NCBI GenBank assembly: GCA_013298715.1
Contig: JAAFIQ010000025.1
Span: 1 to 43,401 of the forward strand
Reading direction: 5' to 3'
DNA: 43,401 nt
Source of the DNA: Bacteroidota bacterium
GTDB lineage: Bacteria > Bacteroidota > Bacteroidia > B-17B0 > Aurantibacillaceae
This document shows positions 1 to 8,839 of the stretch, in pieces. The position numbers and the translations under genes were made by a program. How positions within the stretch are numbered: the first letter of the stretch is position 1; every line of letters starts with the position of its first letter. The notes beneath the pieces were generated by a model that was given only the letters and a program-made list of their open reading frames with translations, had not been told where the DNA came from and did no database searches.

Positions 1-300
1 AAAAGTCCGAAGTTGGAAATAATTTTACGACTGCTAATCAAAGTCAAAAAAATTAACTAATTTTAAAACTGAAAGTGTCCTAAATTTTTTATGCAAAAAA
101 GTACAGATTGGTTTGAATACATACATCTTGGGACATAGATGATTTAATAAATAAAGTGGAATATCATAGAGGAATATTTTTTAATAAGGAAATTTAAAAA
201 CTAATCTTTAACTGATTTTCTTATACTACATAGTTAATAGCCAATAAACAAAGTATTTCATGGATTAAGCCGACATCCAAAAACCATACAAACATTTTCC
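1..300. other. Left edge, no clear gene
   Basis: No convincing gene is seen here. On the + strand two frames stay open from the window edge: one stops at about base 60 and another at about base 56, so the tail of a gene entering from the left is possible, but neither end is recognisable. The rest is AT-rich with frequent stops in all frames. The stretch ends at the promoter-like element of the TSUP gene. Confidence 0.3.
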
Positions 301-308
301 TAATTTTG
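301..308 (+). promoter_or_regulatory. -7 promoter element of the TSUP gene
   Basis: TAATTTTG matches the Bacteroidota -7 consensus TAnnTTTG and lies 37 bases before the ATG at 346. No TTTG is visible at the expected -33 position, so only half of the promoter is supported. Confidence 0.4.
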
Positions 309-345
309 TTGTATTACACATATTCAATTAGCGCAATCTAAAAAC

Positions 346-1122
346 ATGATTTTTATCTTTACTGGTATAACTGCCCTACTCGCTTCCTTTCTTACCTTCT
401 TTTCTGGGTTTGGCTTGGGTACAATTCTGTTGCCAGTTTTTGCTATTTATTTTCCGTTTCCAGTGGCTGTGGCTTTAACGGCCGTTGTACATTTACTTAA
501 CAATATATTCAAACTAAGCTTGGTATTTAAAAATATTAATTATCAATTAATATTAAAATTTGGTGTGCCTTCAGCAATAGCAGCTTTTGCTGGCGCTTAT
601 TGTCTTAAAAAAATTGGTGTAAGCAGTTTGGTTTTATTTTCAGCGCAAGTATTTAATCATAATCTTAACGTCACCTTACAAGGTTTAATTATTGGCGCGC
701 TTATAATCTTTTTTTCGGTAATTGAATTATCGAAAAAATTATCAAGTTTAACCTTTAATAGCAAGTATTTAGTGTTAGGTGGTTTTATTAGCGGCTTTTT
801 TGGTGGTTTTAGCGGACACCAAGGCGCTATTAGAAGTGCATTTTTATTACGGTTAAATTTAGATAAACAAGCCTACATTGCCACTGGCGTTGTTGTTGCT
901 TGCATGATTGATGTGGTGCGTTTGTTTTTTTACAGCAATTTTTCGCTTATTCACATCAATAATGCAAACCTATGGCTTTTGCTTAATGCCGTGCTTTGCG
1001 CTTGGTGTGGTGCTTTATTGGGCAATAAACTTTTTAAGAAAACTAGTATTGCTTTTTTTAAATGGTTTGTAGCCCTTTTTATGATGGTAATGGGATTACT
1101 AATCATTGTAGGAATTGTTTAA
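346..1122 (+). CDS. TSUP (TauE/SafE) family membrane permease
   Basis: This 258-residue protein is almost entirely hydrophobic, with about eight membrane segments and glycine-rich helix starts (FSGFGLGT near residues 19-26; GGFISGFFGGFSGHQGA near 144-160). The second glycine-rich motif repeating the first is the internal duplication typical of the TSUP family, which moves small anions such as sulfite, sulfonates or thiosulfate across the inner membrane. The substrate cannot be read from sequence. The length is normal for the family. It stands alone before the heme A synthase gene, which has its own -7 element, so it is probably monocistronic. Family call is fairly sure; function is inference. 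Confidence 0.75.
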   Translation: MIFIFTGITALLASFLTFFSGFGLGTILLPVFAIYFPFPVAVALTAVVHLLNNIFKLSLVFKNINYQLILKFGVPSAIAAFAGAYCLKKIGVSSLVLFSAQVFNHNLNVTLQGLIIGALIIFFSVIELSKKLSSLTFNSKYLVLGGFISGFFGGFSGHQGAIRSAFLLRLNLDKQAYIATGVVVACMIDVVRLFFYSNFSLIHINNANLWLLLNAVLCAWCGALLGNKLFKKTSIAFFKWFVALFMMVMGLLIIVGIV

Positions 1123-1162
1123 ATTCTAGTTAAAAAATTCAACAAATTGACTAGTTATACGT

Positions 1163-1170
1163 TACTTTTG
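1163..1170 (+). promoter_or_regulatory. -7 promoter element of heme A synthase
   Basis: TACTTTTG fits TAnnTTTG and ends 11 bases before the ATG at 1182, giving a very short untranslated leader. No well-spaced -33 TTTG is seen. Confidence 0.45.
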
Positions 1171-1181
1171 TAGTCAATTTT

Positions 1182-2261
1182 ATGAACTCAATTTCTCAAT
1201 CGCCTCACAAAACTGTAATAAATTGGTTACTTGTAGGCTGTTTTATCATTTATGTAATGGTTGTTGTTGGTGGCCTTACAAGACTTACACATTCTGGTTT
1301 ATCTATTACTGATTGGAGTTTTATGGGCACAATACCACCTCTAAATGAAAACATGTGGCAAGAACGTTTTGAGAAGTACCAACAAAGTCCAGAGTTTATA
1401 AAGGTGAACTCTGAAATGACTTTACAAGAGTTTAAACCAATTTTCTTATGGGAATACATTCACCGTATGATTGGCAGAATTTTAATGTATGTGTTTAGTA
1501 TTGGCTTTATTTATTTTTTAATCAAGAAAAAAATTAAAAAACACATGTGGCCACAAATGGTATTACTATTTTTTATGGGAGCCATGCAGGCTGTAATTGG
1601 TTGGTGGATGGTTTATAGTGGTTTACAAAAACAACCAGCAGTCAGTCATTACCGCCTTGCCACGCATTTACTAAGTGCATTTACCTTGTTTGCATTTACA
1701 TTTTGGTTTGCCCTACAATTAATTAACGAAACTAAAAAAACTGAAACAGAAGCAACAGATGTAAAAAAAATAAAATGGTTTACTATTTTGTTTTTTATAG
1801 TTTTAGTAGTACAAATAATTTATGGAGCTTTTACTGCAGGTTATGTAGAAGGCGATGCAAGTAAAATACGTCCTGGCCATATTTTTAATACCTGGCCAAA
1901 AATGGGAGATGAGTGGATGCCAGAACAAGTAACAATGAAAGGAAGTTTTTTTGCCAACTTCTTTGAAAACGCTAGTGGTATACAATTTGTACACCGCATT
2001 TTGGCAGTTTTACTAGTGCTACTTACTTGTTGGTTATGGTACAAATCTAGTAAACTAAAATTAAGTAAAGGGCAGCAAACGGGTATTAACTTTATCATTT
2101 ATGGCATAACCATACAATTTTTATTAGGTGTATTCACCTTGCTTTATCAAGTTCCGGTGGTTATGGGGGCATTACATCAAAGTGGGGCGTTTTTTTTATT
2201 TGGTGCTTCTATCTTTTTAATTTTTCATACCTTTAACAAACAAAAAACAACAAGTAATTAA
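1182..2261 (+). CDS. ctaA: Heme A synthase, COX15/CtaA family
   Basis: This integral membrane enzyme oxidises the C8 methyl group of heme O to make heme A, the cofactor of aa3-type cytochrome oxidases. The 359 residues form about eight membrane helices in two halves. Family hallmarks are visible: TRLTHSGLS at 33-41, and the heme-ligand histidines in WEYIHRMIGR (H94), HYRLATHL (H156, H162), QFVHRILA (H271) and ALHQSGA (H332). The length fits the COX15-like (type 2) form found in Bacteroidota and alphaproteobacteria. The stop is one base before the TTG start of the following protease gene, so the two are probably co-transcribed and translationally coupled. No cytochrome oxidase or heme O synthase genes are in the window. 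Confidence 0.92.
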   Translation: MNSISQSPHKTVINWLLVGCFIIYVMVVVGGLTRLTHSGLSITDWSFMGTIPPLNENMWQERFEKYQQSPEFIKVNSEMTLQEFKPIFLWEYIHRMIGRILMYVFSIGFIYFLIKKKIKKHMWPQMVLLFFMGAMQAVIGWWMVYSGLQKQPAVSHYRLATHLLSAFTLFAFTFWFALQLINETKKTETEATDVKKIKWFTILFFIVLVVQIIYGAFTAGYVEGDASKIRPGHIFNTWPKMGDEWMPEQVTMKGSFFANFFENASGIQFVHRILAVLLVLLTCWLWYKSSKLKLSKGQQTGINFIIYGITIQFLLGVFTLLYQVPVVMGALHQSGAFFLFGASIFLIFHTFNKQKTTSN

Positions 2262-2262
2262 T

Positions 2263-3228
2263 TTGGAAGATTTTATAAATAACGAAACACAACCAAACTC
2301 CGAAAACTTTTCTGGTATTTACCCACCAAAGCCTGTTTTAAAAACAGAGAAGGATAAAAATCATGCAATAAAATCGCTTATAAATTTATTAATTTATGGT
2401 GTACTTTTTTACATGTTATTTACGCCAAACATTGCCTACATAGCTACCATATTAATTGTAATTATTATACATGAACTTGGGCACTTTGCTTTAATGCGTT
2501 TTTTTGATTACAAAAATGTAAAAATATTTTTTATTCCCTTAATAGGAGGTTATGCCAGTGGAACAAAACAACAAGTAAGTCAGTTTCAACTTTCATTAAT
2601 TATTTTAGCAGGGCCTGTACCAGGAATAATAATTGGTACCATTTTATATTTTGTAAATAAAAATTACAATAACGAAACAATTAGCATGATGGCAAATTGC
2701 TTTTTAGCCATAAACATATTAAACTGCTTGCCTTTTCATCCGCTAGATGGTGGTAGATTACTTGAAACGCTTTTTATAAAGGATAATTTTGTAGTACGGC
2801 TTGTTTTTGGAGCAATTTCTATTTTATGCTTAGTAGCACTTTTAATTTTAAATAACAGTTACTTTATGTTGGTAATACCCGTGTTTATTGGAATAGAATT
2901 ATACCGAGAAATTAAGCACAATAAAATAAGGACGTATTTAGAACAAGAAAAAATTAATTATAGAGTTGACTACGATAATTTAAGCGATAAAGATTATTGG
3001 TTAATAAGGGATTGTTTACTTTTTTCCTTCCCAAAAAAATATGGCAATATACCACCAGGGCAATACCAATATAGTTTTGCAGAACCTTTGCTGATGCAAC
3101 ACATTAGCGCTATTTTACAATTACACTACTTATATGATTTGAATTTAATAAAACGAATTGCATTTCTACTCTTCTATCTTTCCTTGCTATTTGTACCGCT
3201 TTGGTATATAATTAGTCATTGGAAATAA
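2263..3228 (+). CDS. Site-2 protease-like M50 family membrane metalloprotease
   Basis: This 321-residue membrane protein carries the zinc motif HELGH at 70-74 and the second M50 motif, LPFHPLDGGR at 156-165, whose aspartate (D162) is the third zinc ligand. Both motifs lie in or beside hydrophobic segments, as expected of intramembrane metalloproteases. There is no PDZ domain, so it is a short S2P-like form rather than RseP. A soluble tail of about 100 residues precedes a last membrane helix. The start is the TTG directly after the ctaA stop; the first in-frame ATG (residue 51) would cut into the first helix. The substrate is unknown. Coupling with ctaA may be only positional. Confidence 0.8.
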   Translation: MEDFINNETQPNSENFSGIYPPKPVLKTEKDKNHAIKSLINLLIYGVLFYMLFTPNIAYIATILIVIIIHELGHFALMRFFDYKNVKIFFIPLIGGYASGTKQQVSQFQLSLIILAGPVPGIIIGTILYFVNKNYNNETISMMANCFLAINILNCLPFHPLDGGRLLETLFIKDNFVVRLVFGAISILCLVALLILNNSYFMLVIPVFIGIELYREIKHNKIRTYLEQEKINYRVDYDNLSDKDYWLIRDCLLFSFPKKYGNIPPGQYQYSFAEPLLMQHISAILQLHYLYDLNLIKRIAFLLFYLSLLFVPLWYIISHWK

Positions 3229-3288
3229 TTATTAATATGCTTTTGTTTTTATAGAGGAAAAAGTTTAGGTAAAATACACTAAGAAATT

Positions 3289-3816
3289 TCAATCGTCATC
3301 ACGCATAACAATTGCTCCAATTTTATTTTCACCAACAATAATTAATGCACAACTAAAAACGTTTTCTGAAATATCTGTGTATCCATAACTATAATATCCT
3401 TTCGATTGATAATTCTTAATCGTATCGTAATCGTTTATTATCTCGTTTAAATCATCGTAATTGGTGAAGAAGTTTTTCTCATACTCAAAACAGTCTATAA
3501 ACTCATTCAAATAGGTAATAGCTTTATCAAAAGGCATAAGTTCTTTACTATAAGCTAATGAAAATGAAAGCTTAGAATACCCAAATTCTCTAAACGTATT
3601 TTCGTTTATCTCTTGTTCCTTTTCCCAATCAATTCTTTGGTCAGGATTGACATGCTTAATTTTTTTTAAATGGGTATTAATTTCCTCATTTAGAGAATGC
3701 TGTTTACAATCCCTTTCTCTATCACAAATCAACAACTGAAAATAGCTATTAGTTTTTGTCCAGCTGTTTTCAGAATTCATTCTCTCTTCAAGAGTATCAT
3801 AATTTATAATATCCAT
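3289..3816 (-). CDS. Hypothetical protein
   Basis: A 175-residue acidic soluble protein without signal peptide or membrane segment. I recognise no family. It is rich in Asp, Glu, Asn and Tyr, with a tyrosine-rich patch (YYSYGYTD) near residue 142 and an acidic end (MRDDD). It reads like a globular cytoplasmic protein and has plausible codon use. It is convergent with the M50 protease gene and followed by 60 bases to it. No conserved partner suggests a role. Confidence 0.6.
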   Translation of the reverse strand: MDIINYDTLEERMNSENSWTKTNSYFQLLICDRERDCKQHSLNEEINTHLKKIKHVNPDQRIDWEKEQEINENTFREFGYSKLSFSLAYSKELMPFDKAITYLNEFIDCFEYEKNFFTNYDDLNEIINDYDTIKNYQSKGYYSYGYTDISENVFSCALIIVGENKIGAIVMRDDD

Positions 3817-3877
3817 CTCAAAATCAGTACTGGGTTTTGTGTAGTAGTAATTCTAGGATAAGAAAACTAACTAACCC

Positions 3878-4273
3878 CTAAAAAAAATCGAAGAAAAACA
3901 TTACGGCTGCAATCTCTTTTTTTACGCCTTGCGCGCTACCAATAACACTACCGCTTTTTCTAACATCACCATTACTTTCAATTTTACCAACTACACTACC
4001 GCTGATTCTTACATCGCCGTTGCTCTCTACTTTCCCAACTACACTCCCGTTTTTACGAATGTCTCCATTGCTTTCTATTTTTCCTTTTACAGAACCATTT
4101 ACTCGGATATCGCCATTGCTTTCAAATTTTCCTTTTACACTGCCGTTAAGGCGTGCATCGCCATTACTTTCAATCTTTCCAAAAACGGAACCGCTTTTGC
4201 GCAAATCTTGTGCGTTTGTAACTAAAGTAATTATACTAAAAGCTGCGATTAATAATGTTTGTTTTGTTTTCAT
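3878..4273 (-). CDS. Exported protein of five 16-residue repeats (5-fold beta-flower-like)
   Basis: The start chosen here is the ATG at 4273, giving 131 residues that begin with a signal peptide (MKTKQTLLIAAF, ending near TNAQ at 19-22). A longer reading from 4339 would add 22 residues encoded by the 162-bp repeat element upstream and would bury the signal peptide, so it is unlikely. The mature part is five tandem copies of a 16-residue unit of the form GSVxGKxESNGDxRxx, plus a partial sixth, then a hydrophobic end (AAVMFFFDFF). Each repeat probably forms one beta-strand pair. As I recall, similar Bacteroidota proteins are named 5-fold beta-flower protein; the function is unknown. A -7 motif inside the neighbouring repeat element, 22 bases upstream of the start, may drive it. 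Confidence 0.75.
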   Translation of the reverse strand: MKTKQTLLIAAFSIITLVTNAQDLRKSGSVFGKIESNGDARLNGSVKGKFESNGDIRVNGSVKGKIESNGDIRKNGSVVGKVESNGDVRISGSVVGKIESNGDVRKSGSVIGSAQGVKKEIAAVMFFFDFF

Positions 4274-4291
4274 ATTTTTTGTTTTTAATTT

Positions 4292-4453
4292 ATACCAAAT
4301 ATATATAATATCTAGTCCAATCTCATCGAAAATTTCCAATTCTACTTCGTTGGAAATACTCGACGTAGCTTCTAGCTATGCCTGCGTTTTCCGCCTTGTA
4401 TAATTGAAAATTTTCATCAGATTTTTGGACTATATATTATATACATTTGGTAT
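4292..4453. repeat. 162-bp long-hairpin element, copy 1
   Basis: This segment reappears without a difference that I can find, in opposite orientation, at 19536-19697. It is one long imperfect palindrome: the ends (ATACCAAAT and ATTTGGTAT) are inverted repeats, about 27 of the first 29 bases pair, and pairing continues with bulges to a central AGCT-TCT-AGCT tip near 4369-4379. If the element proper begins at CCAAAT, both copies are bordered by TA, which would fit a TA target duplication as left by IS630/mariner-type MITEs. It encodes no protein. The left end contains an outward-facing TATATTTG on the minus strand directed at the 5-fold beta-flower-like gene. Confidence 0.9.
4296..4303 (-). promoter_or_regulatory. 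-7 promoter motif inside repeat copy 1
   Basis: On the minus strand this reads TATATTTG, a full match to TAnnTTTG, ending 22 bases before the ATG at 4273. A TTG lies 14 bases further upstream, closer than the usual -33 spacing. It sits inside the terminal inverted repeat of the 162-bp element, so the element may provide this gene's promoter. Confidence 0.4.
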
Positions 4454-4506
4454 TATAACAATAATAATCATTAATTTTTGAATTATAAAAACAACCAAAA
4501 GAGAAT

Positions 4507-4546
4507 AATTAAAAAAAAGCCCCAATTCTATTAAGAATCGGGGCTT
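4507..4546 (-). terminator. Rho-independent terminator of fumC
   Basis: On the minus strand AAGCCCC and GGGGCTT (4540-4546 and 4517-4523) form a strong stem extended by AAT/ATT pairs, followed by a run of eight T. It lies 15 bases after the fumC stop codon. Confidence 0.9.
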
Positions 4547-4560
4547 CTAAGCGTTTTAAT

Positions 4561-5958
4561 TTATTTTAAACTTCCAATCATGTCCTCGGGTTTTACCCAA
4601 GCATCAAATTGTTCGTTGGTTAAATAGCCAAGTTCAATAGCTGCTTCGCGCAACGTTTTATTTCCTTTATGCGCCGTTTTAGCAATCTTAGCTGCTTTTT
4701 CGTAGCCAATATGCGGGTTTAATGCTGTAACTAACATTAAACTATTTTCTAAATGTTTTTTAATTTCTGGTAAATTCGCTTCAATACCATCGCTGCATTT
4801 ATCGGTAAAGCTTACACACGCATCGCCGATTAAACGCGCGCTTTGCAATACATTTGCAGCAATTAATGGTTTAAACACGTTTAATTCAAAATGTCCCATA
4901 CTGCCACCAACACTTACTGCCACATCGTTTCCAATTACTTGCGCACAAACCATTGTTAATGCTTCGGGTTGTGTAGGATTTACTTTACCCGGCATAATTG
5001 AACTTCCGGGCTCGTTATCAGGAATAACAATTTCACCAATACCACAACGCGGCCCACTTGATAACATACGAATATCGTTTGCTATTTTCATTAGCGCCAC
5101 TGCCGTGCGTTTTAAAGCGCCACTTAATTCTACCATGGCATCGTGTGCCGCTAAGGCTTCAAATTTATTAGGGGCAGTAACAAATGGTAAACCTGTTAAC
5201 TCTGCAATTTTTTTTGCAACTAACACATCGTAACCTTTTGGTGTATTTAAACCTGTACCAACTGCTGTGCCGCCCAACGCTAATTCTTTTACTGCGTCTA
5301 AAGCATTTTTTAAAGCACGAATACTCATGTTTATTTGTTGCACGTAACCGCTAAACTCTTGTCCTAAGCTTAACGGTGTAGCATCCATAAAATGTGTTCG
5401 ACCTGTTTTAATAATTTTTTCGAATGCTTTTGATTTTTTATTTAATGAGTCGCGCAATTTTTCTAGGCCTGGAATGGTAATCTCTACAACTTGCTTGTAA
5501 GCAGCAATATGCATGGCTGTAGGGTAAGTATCGTTACTACTTTGTGACTTGTTTACATCATCATTTGGATGAAGCGCTTTGGGTTCATCGGTTAATTTAC
5601 CACCTTGCATTACGTGCGCGCGGTAGGCAATAACTTCGTTTGCATTCATGTTACTTTGTGTACCACTCCCAGTTTGCCATATTACTAAAGGAAATTGATC
5701 ATCTAACTTATGTGCAATAATTTCATCGCAAGCAGCACTGATTAAGTCACATTTTTCTTTAGTTAATACTCCTAACTCGCAATTAGCAAGTGCTGCAGCT
5801 TTTTTTAAATAACCAAAGGCATAAATTATTTCTTTAGGCATACTTGCTTCTGGCCCAATTTTAAAATTGTTTCGGCTACGTTCTGTTTGAGCACCCCAAT
5901 ATACATGAGCAGGTACTTGAACCTCGCCCATGGTGTCTTTTTCTATTCTATAATCCAT
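4561..5958 (-). CDS. fumC: Class II fumarate hydratase
   Basis: Fumarase C reversibly hydrates fumarate to malate in the TCA cycle; it is an oxygen-stable, iron-free homotetramer in the cytoplasm. All family signatures are present in 465 residues, the usual length: [10 protein letters not shown] at 98-107, [14 protein letters not shown] at 137-150, [11 protein letters not shown] at 185-195 with the catalytic-site H189, and the superfamily signature [11 protein letters not shown] at 318-328. The last contains the mobile-loop catalytic serine. It has its own terminator and about 245 non-coding bases upstream, so it is probably monocistronic, though it lies on the same strand as the 2-oxoglutarate dehydrogenase genes further on. 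Confidence 0.96.
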   Translation of the reverse strand: MDYRIEKDTMGEVQVPAHVYWGAQTERSRNNFKIGPEASMPKEIIYAFGYLKKAAALANCELGVLTKEKCDLISAACDEIIAHKLDDQFPLVIWQTGSGTQSNMNANEVIAYRAHVMQGGKLTDEPKALHPNDDVNKSQSSNDTYPTAMHIAAYKQVVEITIPGLEKLRDSLNKKSKAFEKIIKTGRTHFMDATPLSLGQEFSGYVQQINMSIRALKNALDAVKELALGGTAVGTGLNTPKGYDVLVAKKIAELTGLPFVTAPNKFEALAAHDAMVELSGALKRTAVALMKIANDIRMLSSGPRCGIGEIVIPDNEPGSSIMPGKVNPTQPEALTMVCAQVIGNDVAVSVGGSMGHFELNVFKPLIAANVLQSARLIGDACVSFTDKCSDGIEANLPEIKKHLENSLMLVTALNPHIGYEKAAKIAKTAHKGNKTLREAAIELGYLTNEQFDAWVKPEDMIGSLK

Positions 5959-6204
5959 ATTAAATTGTGTAAAATTTTGAGGAGCTAAATTAAGAATTAG
6001 GCGTTGGTTTGCAACATAAATTTGTAAGGAAAATGTTAACTAAATTACAAAACAATTACTCATATATTAACCAGAGGCGGTATAAAGCCTTCTCTTACTC
6101 AACGATTTTGATTGACAAATTATTATCTCTTGTACAACATTATTTTAATCTATCGCAAGACTCTTAGTTTACTTTATATGCCTAATAGATCGAGTGAACT
6201 CTAA

Positions 6205-7158
6205 TTAAAACCAAAACACAAATGTACATTTTCCCCAGCCGTGATCTACGCCTTTTTCGAATTCTTTTGTTGCGTAAAAATAACCATGTTCCAATCCAAA
6301 ATTTTTATACAATAAAACAAAATAGGCTCCTGCATCATATACCAAGCGCCTAACCTGATTTGCATTGAGGGTATAAACATTATCCTTACTAAAAATTCCA
6401 CCTTGCAACGTAGCATTGTAAGCAACAGCTTTTGCATTCGATTTTAAAACTACAAAAGTCCTGAATATTTTCTTGACATTTTTTTCTATTCCTAAATTTT
6501 TAAAGTAATTATTAAATAATCCAAAACGTAAATTCAACCCTAAAGAAACATCGTTATAAATTGTGCCTGCTCGTAAAGTTGTTTGCGCAAATCCTTGAAA
6601 GTAGCTTGAATTTAAAATTCCTTTTTCGAAGGTTAGTTTATAATTTAAATACACATCGTTTTTTAATTGGTATTCCCAACCCATAGGCCTAGAATTGTTT
6701 GTGGCTTTGTGAATTGCAATTTGTTCATCCTTGCATTGTGCACAATTGCCAATTCTTCCTAAATCTAGTTGTGTTTTAAGTGCTATTTGCTTTTTAAAAT
6801 TTAGTGAAAGTAAGTGATGCGATAAAAATAAAGTTCCGGTATAAGGCCGTTCACCTGAATAAATTTCTTTATAAGTAATACTAATTGGGGTAAAACAATT
6901 TTGCTCAATGGTAATACCGTAATAATTATTCATGCTATTTTTTAGTTGAATGAGTGTTTTTGATAAAGGAGATTTTTTGATTAGTGAATGAATAAGCGTT
7001 AGCTGCACACCCTGTGTGTAATAGCGATCTGTTTTGGTAAACAAATCGTTTTCATAATTAAAAGAAACGCAATTGGTGGTTGAGACTAATGAATCAGATT
7101 GACCATATAATTTTAAATTTAAAATTAAAACTCTCAGAAATAAAAAAAACCTAACCAT
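6205..7158 (-). CDS. LpxR-family lipid A deacylase (DUF2219)
   Basis: The protein (317 residues) starts with a hydrophobic export signal and then shows the LpxR pattern: FNYENDLFTKTDRYYTQG at about 29-46 (the ND and TD.YYT.G motif) followed by GERPYTG near 103. LpxR enzymes are outer-membrane beta-barrels that remove the 3'-acyloxyacyl group of lipid A. The alternation of aromatic and polar residues and an aromatic C-terminus (CTFVFWF) fit a barrel. Bacteroidota have many LpxR homologues whose activity has mostly not been tested, so the enzymatic role is inferred. It begins 42 bases after the odhB stop on the same strand, so read-through from the odh operon is possible; a TATATTTA close to the -7 consensus lies just upstream. 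Confidence 0.75.
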   Translation of the reverse strand: MVRFFLFLRVLILNLKLYGQSDSLVSTTNCVSFNYENDLFTKTDRYYTQGVQLTLIHSLIKKSPLSKTLIQLKNSMNNYYGITIEQNCFTPISITYKEIYSGERPYTGTLFLSHHLLSLNFKKQIALKTQLDLGRIGNCAQCKDEQIAIHKATNNSRPMGWEYQLKNDVYLNYKLTFEKGILNSSYFQGFAQTTLRAGTIYNDVSLGLNLRFGLFNNYFKNLGIEKNVKKIFRTFVVLKSNAKAVAYNATLQGGIFSKDNVYTLNANQVRRLVYDAGAYFVLLYKNFGLEHGYFYATKEFEKGVDHGWGKCTFVFWF

Positions 7159-7199
7159 ACTTAAATATACGATTAGGTTTTATATGTGTATTAAATTAA

Positions 7200-8450
7200 T
7201 TACAAACCCAAAAGAACTTCTTCTGGCAATTTACCACCAAACAGCATACGGTTAGGATTTTCTAGCATTTCTTTTACTTTTACTAAAAAGCCAACACTCT
7301 CACGTCCATCAATAATGCGGTGATCGTAACTTAAAGCTACATACATCATTGGGCGAATAACCACTTGTCCGTTTACTGCCATTGGGCGCTCCACAACGTT
7401 ATGCATACCTAAAATGGCGCTTTGCGGCGGGTTAATAATTGGTGTACTCATCATACTTCCAAACACACCACCATTGGTAATTGTAAAGGTTCCACCCTCC
7501 ATATCTGGGATAGATAATTTACCATCGCGGGCTTTAATTGCTAAGTCTTTAATTCCTTTTTCAATTTCTGCTAAGCTCATTAACTCTGCGTTGCGCAATA
7601 CAGGCACCATTAATCCTTTTGGAGCGCTTACTGCAATTCCAATATCGCAATATTTATTGTACACAATTTCTTCTCCATCAATCATTCCGTTTACGGCAGG
7701 GAAATAATACAACGCCTCTGTTACCGCTTTGGTAAAGAAACTCATAAAGCCAACATTAGTGCCATAAACTTCTTTAAATTTATCTTTGTAGCGTGCTCTA
7801 ATATCGTAAATAGCGCTCATGTCAATTTCATTAAAGGTAGTTAACATAGCGGTTTCGTTTTTTACTGAAACCAAACGTTTTGCAACTGTTTTGCGTAACG
7901 ATGTCATTTTGCTACGATCCTTCTCACGACCACCTTTCCATGTATTGCTTAAAACTTGTTGTACATTTGGCAAACCATTTGATAAGGCGTTTAAAACATC
8001 TTGTTTAGTTATACGACCATCTTTTCCGCTACCATTTAATTGATGCGATGCAATATTATTTTCTGCCATTATTTTTGCAGCAGCAATGCTTGGTGTACCT
8101 GTGGCGTAGCTTGAAGTTTTAGTTTCAGCAACTTTGGCAACTTCTTGTTTTACCTCAGCTACTTTTTTCTCTTCTTTAGGTTTTTCAACCACAGCCTTGG
8201 CTTCGGGTTTAAACGAAGTATCAACTTTTACTACAACTTGCCCAACTTTTACAGTATCTCCTTCTGCAGCTAATATTTCTATTTTACCACTTTCTTCGGC
8301 ATTTAACGTAAGTGTAGCTTTATCAGAATCTATTTCCGCTAATACTTCATCTTTTTCTACAACGTCGCCTGTGTTTTTTACCCAGCGTGCGATTACTACT
8401 TCTGTAATTGATTCACCAGGACTTGGTACTTTTAATTCTACTATTGCCAT
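7200..8450 (-). CDS. odhB: Dihydrolipoamide succinyltransferase, E2 of 2-oxoglutarate dehydrogenase
   Basis: E2 passes the succinyl group from E1-bound thiamine diphosphate to CoA and forms the core of the complex. Domains in order: one lipoyl domain (1-77) with the lipoylated K44 in DSDKA; a charged, Ala/Lys/Glu-rich linker; the E1/E3-binding domain at about 116-155 ([13 protein letters not shown]...[12 protein letters not shown]); and the acyltransferase domain (about 180-416) with the catalytic signature [10 protein letters not shown]376 and D380. The 416 residues are normal for a SucB-type protein. It is on the same strand as odhA but separated from it by a toxin-antitoxin pair, whose toxin stop is 17 bases upstream of this ATG, so it probably depends on transcription through that pair. 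Confidence 0.95.
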   Translation of the reverse strand: MAIVELKVPSPGESITEVVIARWVKNTGDVVEKDEVLAEIDSDKATLTLNAEESGKIEILAAEGDTVKVGQVVVKVDTSFKPEAKAVVEKPKEEKKVAEVKQEVAKVAETKTSSYATGTPSIAAAKIMAENNIASHQLNGSGKDGRITKQDVLNALSNGLPNVQQVLSNTWKGGREKDRSKMTSLRKTVAKRLVSVKNETAMLTTFNEIDMSAIYDIRARYKDKFKEVYGTNVGFMSFFTKAVTEALYYFPAVNGMIDGEEIVYNKYCDIGIAVSAPKGLMVPVLRNAELMSLAEIEKGIKDLAIKARDGKLSIPDMEGGTFTITNGGVFGSMMSTPIINPPQSAILGMHNVVERPMAVNGQVVIRPMMYVALSYDHRIIDGRESVGFLVKVKEMLENPNRMLFGGKLPEEVLLGL

Positions 8451-8467
8451 AATTTTAAATTTATTTT

Positions 8468-8839
8468 TTAATAGGATATTGTTTTTAATGCCTTTATTTT
8501 TTTAAAGTCTTTATCATTCGTTAAAAGCTTAGCATCATTGAGAATGGCAGATGCGGCAATTATTGAGTCTGGTAACTTTAACTTATATTCTTGTCTGATT
8601 GTAATAATACTATTTATTAATTTTTTATCAGCTTCAACATAAACAACCGAAACTTTTGATTTTAAAATATTAAATGCATTAATCTCTGATTGCGATAAAT
8701 CAGTGAACGATAAAAACTCCAATTCTGAAATTACAGAAATAAATACCTCAGCATATTCAGAATAATCTGATTTAGAATTTCCATTTAAAATAGAGATTAT
8801 TGCGTTCGTATCAAAAAGTATTTTATCTCTCCCACTCAT
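8468..8839 (-). CDS. PIN-domain ribonuclease toxin (VapC-like)
   Basis: The 123 residues have the PIN fold pattern: FDTNAII at the N-terminus (D10), an acidic residue in SELEF (E39), [11 protein letters not shown] (D91), and LLTNDKDF (D109, D111). These are the Mg-binding residues of VapC-type RNases, which typically cut tRNA or rRNA. The full acidic set is present, so the enzyme looks intact. The start overlaps the 3' end of the antitoxin gene by 17 bases, the usual arrangement of a translationally coupled toxin-antitoxin pair. The pair sits between odhA and odhB, all on the minus strand. The RNA target cannot be predicted. Confidence 0.85.
   Translation of the reverse strand: MSGRDKILFDTNAIISILNGNSKSDYSEYAEVFISVISELEFLSFTDLSQSEINAFNILKSKVSVVYVEADKKLINSIITIRQEYKLKLPDSIIAASAILNDAKLLTNDKDFKKIKALKTISY

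Noticed and set aside
61-100. Possible insertion sequence end near the left edge
   Set aside because: The bases after the last stop looked like an IS terminus, but no matching inverted repeat or transposase is in the window.
1146-1170. TTG 13 bases before the ctaA -7 element as a -33 element
   Set aside because: The usual spacing is about 19-20; similar 12-13-base spacings at the ABC exporter and rlmD are likely chance in AT-rich DNA.
3878-4339. Longer start of the 16-residue-repeat protein at 4339
   Set aside because: The extra 22 residues are encoded by the mobile-like repeat and would place the signal peptide internally; the ATG at 4273 is better.
4020-4403. Plus-strand frames across the 16-residue-repeat gene and the repeat element
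   Set aside because: They mirror the repeats of the minus-strand gene, which has a signal peptide and regular repeat structure; the plus-strand products do not look like proteins.
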